Origin: Oscillospiraceae bacterium
GTDB lineage: Bacteria; Bacillota; Clostridia; Oscillospirales; Ruminococcaceae
Length of the DNA stretch: 7,201 bases
NCBI GenBank assembly: GCA_017394475.1
Contig: JAFPYQ010000396.1
Coordinates: 1 to 7,201, forward strand
Direction of reading: 5' to 3'
The stretch's first letter is position 1; each line of letters opens with the position of its first letter. The position numbers and the translations under genes are program-made. Shown here piece by piece: positions 4,841 to 7,201 of this stretch. The notes below the pieces were generated by a model that was not told the origin of the DNA, searched no databases, and saw only the letters and a list, made by a program, of their open reading frames with translations.

Positions 4841-6097
4841 ATGAAGAACATGAAGAAAACAGCGGCATTTATCACCGCAGCGACTATGATAATGAGCCTT
4901 TCCGCTTGTAAAGGCGATGTACAGACACCAGCTGTACCCGCATCGGATACACAGGCGCAGGTGACGGAACATCAGGCCGCCGAAGCCGCAAATCCCGCGG
5001 TAAAGCCCGCAAGGGATATACCATCCATCGAGCTTGTGAAGGAAATGAAGGTGGGTTGGAACCTGGGAAACACCTTTGATGCTGTAATAGGCTCTCCCAA
5101 CGGAACGGAGACCCCGAAGGACTGGGAGACCGCATGGGGACAGCCCGAGACCACCAAGGCACTTATAGACCAGGTAGCCGCACAGGGCTTCAATGTGTTC
5201 CGTCTGCCTGTCACATGGGACGGAAAATTCGGTGAAGGTCCGGACTACAAGATAAACGAGGACTGGCTGGCAAGGGTGCAGCAGGTGGCAGACTGGGCTC
5301 TTGAAGATGATATGTTCGTCATCATAAACTGTCACCATGAAGAATGGAACATGCCCACGGAGGAAAATACCGAAAAAGCCGAGGAGATCACCCGTGCGCT
5401 GTGGGGGCAGATAGCGGATCATTTTGCGGATTATGACGAGCACCTTATATTTGAGTGTATGAACGAACCCCGCCTCAAAGGCACTCCTATGGAGTGGAAC
5501 GGGGGCAACGATGCTTCAAGGCAGATAATAAACCGATGGAACGCCGCATTTGTGGAAACGGTGCGCTCTAAGGGCGGCAACAACAAACTGCGCCATCTGA
5601 TGATACCTGGATACGCTGCATCATCCTCGGAAAAATGCCTGAAGGATATAGTAATCCCCGATGAGAGCGATGACAAGATAATAGTTTCCGTACACGCATA
5701 TCTGCCCTATACTTTCGCACTTGCAGAGGAGGACCAGGCAAAGAAAGAATGGAGCGCAGATGATCCTGCGGATACACGGGATATACAGATACTCCTGCTG
5801 ACTCTCAAAGAGCTATTCCTTGACAAGGGCATGGCGGTCATAATAGGGGAGTTCGGCACAAGGAACCGCTTCAATACCGATGCCCGCGTGGACTGTGCCC
5901 GCTACTACATCACAAAGGCGACGCAGGCAGGCGTTCCCTGCATATGGTGGGACAACAACGCATTTGTCAGCGGAGAGGCATTCGGCCTTATCGACCGAAG
6001 GACCTTTGAATGGCGCTATCCTGCCATAATAGAGGCTATGATGACTGCAAGGAAAGATACCGAATGGGGCACAGGTGATATCGCGGGTAATGAGTGA
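4841..6097 (+). CDS. Lipoprotein GH5 endo-beta-1,4-glucanase (subfamily 4-like)
   Basis: A 418-residue glycoside hydrolase family 5 enzyme that should cleave internal beta-1,4 bonds of cellulose or related glucans (possibly xyloglucan) by a retaining mechanism outside the cell. Residues 1-23 form a lipoprotein signal ending in the lipobox LSAC (Cys23), so the mature enzyme is probably tethered to the membrane. A linker rich in Ala, Pro and Thr spans about 25-60. The catalytic domain shows VGWNLGNTFD (71-80), RLPVTW (121-126), NCHHEEWN (163-170), FECMNEPR with acid/base Glu209, VHAYLPY (284-290), IIGEFG with nucleophile Glu337, and IWWDN (368-372). The GWNLGNTFDA start and MNEPRLKGTPMEW fit GH5_4. 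No dockerin or carbohydrate-binding module is present. GAGGAAG (4829-4835) precedes ATG 4841. The stop overlaps the next start codon. Exact substrate cannot be read from sequence. Confidence 0.95.
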   Translation: MKNMKKTAAFITAATMIMSLSACKGDVQTPAVPASDTQAQVTEHQAAEAANPAVKPARDIPSIELVKEMKVGWNLGNTFDAVIGSPNGTETPKDWETAWGQPETTKALIDQVAAQGFNVFRLPVTWDGKFGEGPDYKINEDWLARVQQVADWALEDDMFVIINCHHEEWNMPTEENTEKAEEITRALWGQIADHFADYDEHLIFECMNEPRLKGTPMEWNGGNDASRQIINRWNAAFVETVRSKGGNNKLRHLMIPGYAASSSEKCLKDIVIPDESDDKIIVSVHAYLPYTFALAEEDQAKKEWSADDPADTRDIQILLLTLKELFLDKGMAVIIGEFGTRNRFNTDARVDCARYYITKATQAGVPCIWWDNNAFVSGEAFGLIDRRTFEWRYPAIIEAMMTARKDTEWGTGDIAGNE

Positions 6098-6846
6098 TGG
6101 ATATCCTTAGATTTGAGCAGGCCTGTGAGACCGTGAGAGAGGGCAGGAGGCTACAAAAAGGAATAGGCACCATTTCCGAAACCTCCGTCCATGCGGTGCT
6201 GAAAAACTACTACGGTTCCTATCAGGATCAGCAGGAACAGCCGATAGGAAGATATATCGCAGATATAGTCAACGAGGATGGCATAATCGAGATACAGACG
6301 GGCAGGTTCAAAGCTCTGAAAAACAAGCTGGCGGCATTCTTGCCCGTAGCCCGTGTCACAGTGGTCTATCCTGTTATCAGGAACAGGCAGATCATCTGCC
6401 TTGATAAGGAGGGCAATGTAAAAAGCCGCCGTCGTTCCCCGAAAAAAGGCAGAGCCTGTGATATATTCAATGAGTTATGGGGCATAGCCGAATTTCTGTG
6501 TGATCCCAATTTCTCACTGAAGATAGTGATAATAGACTGTGAGGAGACCCGCTCACCGCAGAAAAGCAAGATATCCGGAAGAAAGCGGAAATATACCCTT
6601 GAAGACCGTATGCCTGTAAGGCTCGTAGAGGAGATCGAGATAAATTCTCTTTGTGACTGGTCAAAGCTGCTGCCGTGCATGAATGAACCGTATTTCACCA
6701 GTGCGGATGCCGCAGAAACAGGCAATACCGACAGCAAGACCGCCTCGGCAGCGCTGTCGGCGCTATACAAGGCGGGGATACTTGAAAGGAACGGTAAAAA
6801 GGGCAATTCATACATATACAGCTTTTCTTCCGAAGTGACTATGTGA
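6097..6846 (+). CDS. Unknown protein: possible PD-(D/E)XK-like core plus winged helix
   Basis: A 249-residue, apparently cytoplasmic protein. An N-terminal helix has SETSVHAVLKNYY (27-39, with Glu28 and His32). It is followed by RYIADIVNEDGIIEIQTGRF (52-71) and a basic, leucine-rich helix and strand ending in VVYP. The spacing Asp56 then Glu65-x-Gln67 resembles the PD-(D/E)XK nuclease core with Gln in place of Lys. A basic stretch KSRRRSPKKGRA follows, near residues 109-120. Residues 200-242 look like a winged helix (FTSADAAETG through ALSALYKAGILERNGKKG). Clostridial hypothetical proteins of this layout exist, but I know of no assigned function; nuclease or DNA-binding activity is inferred. 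ATG 6097 shares its A with the upstream TGA; GTG 6094 is an alternative. There is no clear ribosome binding site, so translation likely depends on the endoglucanase gene. Confidence 0.78.
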   Translation: MDILRFEQACETVREGRRLQKGIGTISETSVHAVLKNYYGSYQDQQEQPIGRYIADIVNEDGIIEIQTGRFKALKNKLAAFLPVARVTVVYPVIRNRQIICLDKEGNVKSRRRSPKKGRACDIFNELWGIAEFLCDPNFSLKIVIIDCEETRSPQKSKISGRKRKYTLEDRMPVRLVEEIEINSLCDWSKLLPCMNEPYFTSADAAETGNTDSKTASAALSALYKAGILERNGKKGNSYIYSFSSEVTM

Positions 6847-6864
6847 TGATAAAGACTCTGACGA

Positions 6865-6893
6865 GTGCCGCGGATCTACCGCGGCGCTTTTTT
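6865..6893 (+). terminator. Intrinsic terminator after the endoglucanase unit
   Basis: GTGCCGCGG (6865-6873) pairs with CCGCGGCGC (6879-6887) over nine positions, one a T-G pair, around the five-base loop ATCTA. Six T residues follow at 6888-6893. It is strong and unambiguous, and starts 18 bases past the stop codon. Confidence 0.95.
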
Positions 6894-6932
6894 GCCATTT
6901 TGCAGATGTTTTTTACAACTTCAGATAATCCC

Positions 6933-6961
6933 TTGACATTTCCGCTGGATTTTGCTATAAT
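6933..6961 (+). promoter_or_regulatory. Consensus sigma-A promoter with extended -10 (aconitase)
   Basis: TTGACA (6933-6938), a 17-base spacer and TATAAT (6956-6961) match the consensus exactly. TG at 6953-6954, one base before the -10 box, adds an extended -10 motif. Predicted transcription start is about 6968, giving a leader of about 36 bases. It should be very strong unless repressed, and I see no obvious operator. Confidence 0.93.
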
Positions 6962-7003
6962 TGAAAATGGTTTATTATGTAAAAAACTATGGAGGTACAT
7001 AAA

Positions 7004-7201
7004 ATGGGACTTACACTCACAGAGAAGATCCTTAAGGCTCATCTCGTTGACGGTGAATTCATAAAGGGTACGGAGATCGGTATCCGCATAGACCAGACAC
7101 TCACACAGGATGCCACAGGCACGATGGCCTATCTCGAATTTGAGGCTATGGGCGTTCCCAGAGTGCGCACAGAGCGCAGCGTGGCGTATATAGATCACAA
7201 C
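7004..7201 (+). CDS. Aconitate hydratase, N-terminal part (runs off the right edge)
   Basis: The first 66 residues begin MGLTLTEKILKAHLVDGEFI and contain IGIRIDQTLTQDATGTMAYL (25-44) and VAYIDHN (60-66). The Q-D-A-T run and the D-H-N are conserved parts of the aconitase/isopropylmalate isomerase family. The IDQTLTQDATGTMA wording is that of clostridial aconitate hydratases rather than LeuC. Aconitase interconverts citrate and isocitrate in the cytoplasm using a [4Fe-4S] cluster; in a fermenting anaerobe it would feed 2-oxoglutarate and glutamate synthesis. The cluster cysteines lie beyond the window. GGAGGT at 6991-6996, seven bases before ATG 7004, and the consensus promoter fix the start. 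Homoaconitase or LeuC-type activity is the main alternative. Confidence 0.88.
   Translation, partial: MGLTLTEKILKAHLVDGEFIKGTEIGIRIDQTLTQDATGTMAYLEFEAMGVPRVRTERSVAYIDHN

Noticed and set aside
4790..5443. Long open frame on the minus strand opposite the endoglucanase (217 codons)
   Set aside because: It is an antisense shadow of the GH5 gene, with Cys/His/Leu-rich low-quality sequence and no ribosome binding site or family match.
6366..6815. Minus-strand open frame of 149 codons opposite the winged-helix protein gene
   Set aside because: Ser/Leu-rich sequence typical of a reverse-strand shadow. The + strand protein has clear domain structure.
6967..7002. Eleven-codon upstream frame (MVYYVKNYGGT) ending one base before the aconitase ATG
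   Set aside because: Its ATG lies at or just before the predicted transcription start and has no ribosome binding site, so translation is unlikely. The arrangement could be chance.
6839..7198. Minus-strand open frame of 119 codons over the aconitase start and promoter
   Set aside because: It runs opposite a strong terminator, a consensus promoter and a recognised gene start, with no homology of its own.
1..7201. Mobile element, CRISPR or phage features
   Set aside because: No transposase, integrase, terminal inverted repeats, regularly spaced repeats or phage proteins are visible. The only direct repeat is the duplicated gene tail.

Overview
The window looks like chromosomal DNA of a Gram-positive, anaerobic, fibre-degrading clostridial bacterium, most likely a Ruminococcus of the R. 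albus type. This is inferred from the GH5 endoglucanase, the clostridial-type aconitase start, strong GGAGG-like ribosome binding sites and sigma-A promoters. All supported genes are on the + strand. There is no rRNA, tRNA, CRISPR array or recognisable mobile element.

Layout. (1) Positions 2-76 hold the last codons of an aquaporin/MIP channel, followed by an intrinsic terminator. (2) A sigma-A promoter (214-242) with a palindrome over its -10 box and a foldable leader opens a probable operon: a DUF2975 membrane protein, a small YozG-like Xre regulator, a large DUF4153/DUF4173-like multi-pass membrane protein, then four small proteins of unknown function. Each of the four has one N-terminal membrane segment and an extracytoplasmic domain. 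The first three genes form a recurrent Firmicutes-type regulator/membrane-protein set. The four added genes are visibly more A+T-rich and carry a trace of gene duplication: a copied gene tail left between the third and fourth. A terminator overlapping the last stop codon ends the unit at about 4727. (3) A second transcription unit has its own promoter (4738-4766) and a leader with two interleaved inverted repeats. It encodes a lipoprotein GH5 endoglucanase with a translationally coupled downstream gene. That gene encodes a protein with a possible PD-(D/E)XK-like core and a C-terminal winged helix. A GC-rich terminator closes the unit. (4) A consensus promoter with an extended -10 drives the start of an aconitate hydratase that runs off the right edge.

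How the genes may work together. The DUF2975/HTH/DUF4153-like set with its anchored proteins reads as a self-regulated cell-envelope module of unknown function, with a variable, duplicating set of surface-exposed partners. The cellulase unit would act outside the cell, tethered to the membrane by its lipid, and cut beta-1,4-glucans. Why it is coupled to a putative nuclease-fold/winged-helix protein is unknown. The most novel-looking parts are the envelope cassette with its duplication scar, the interleaved-repeat leader of the cellulase, and the cellulase-coupled gene.
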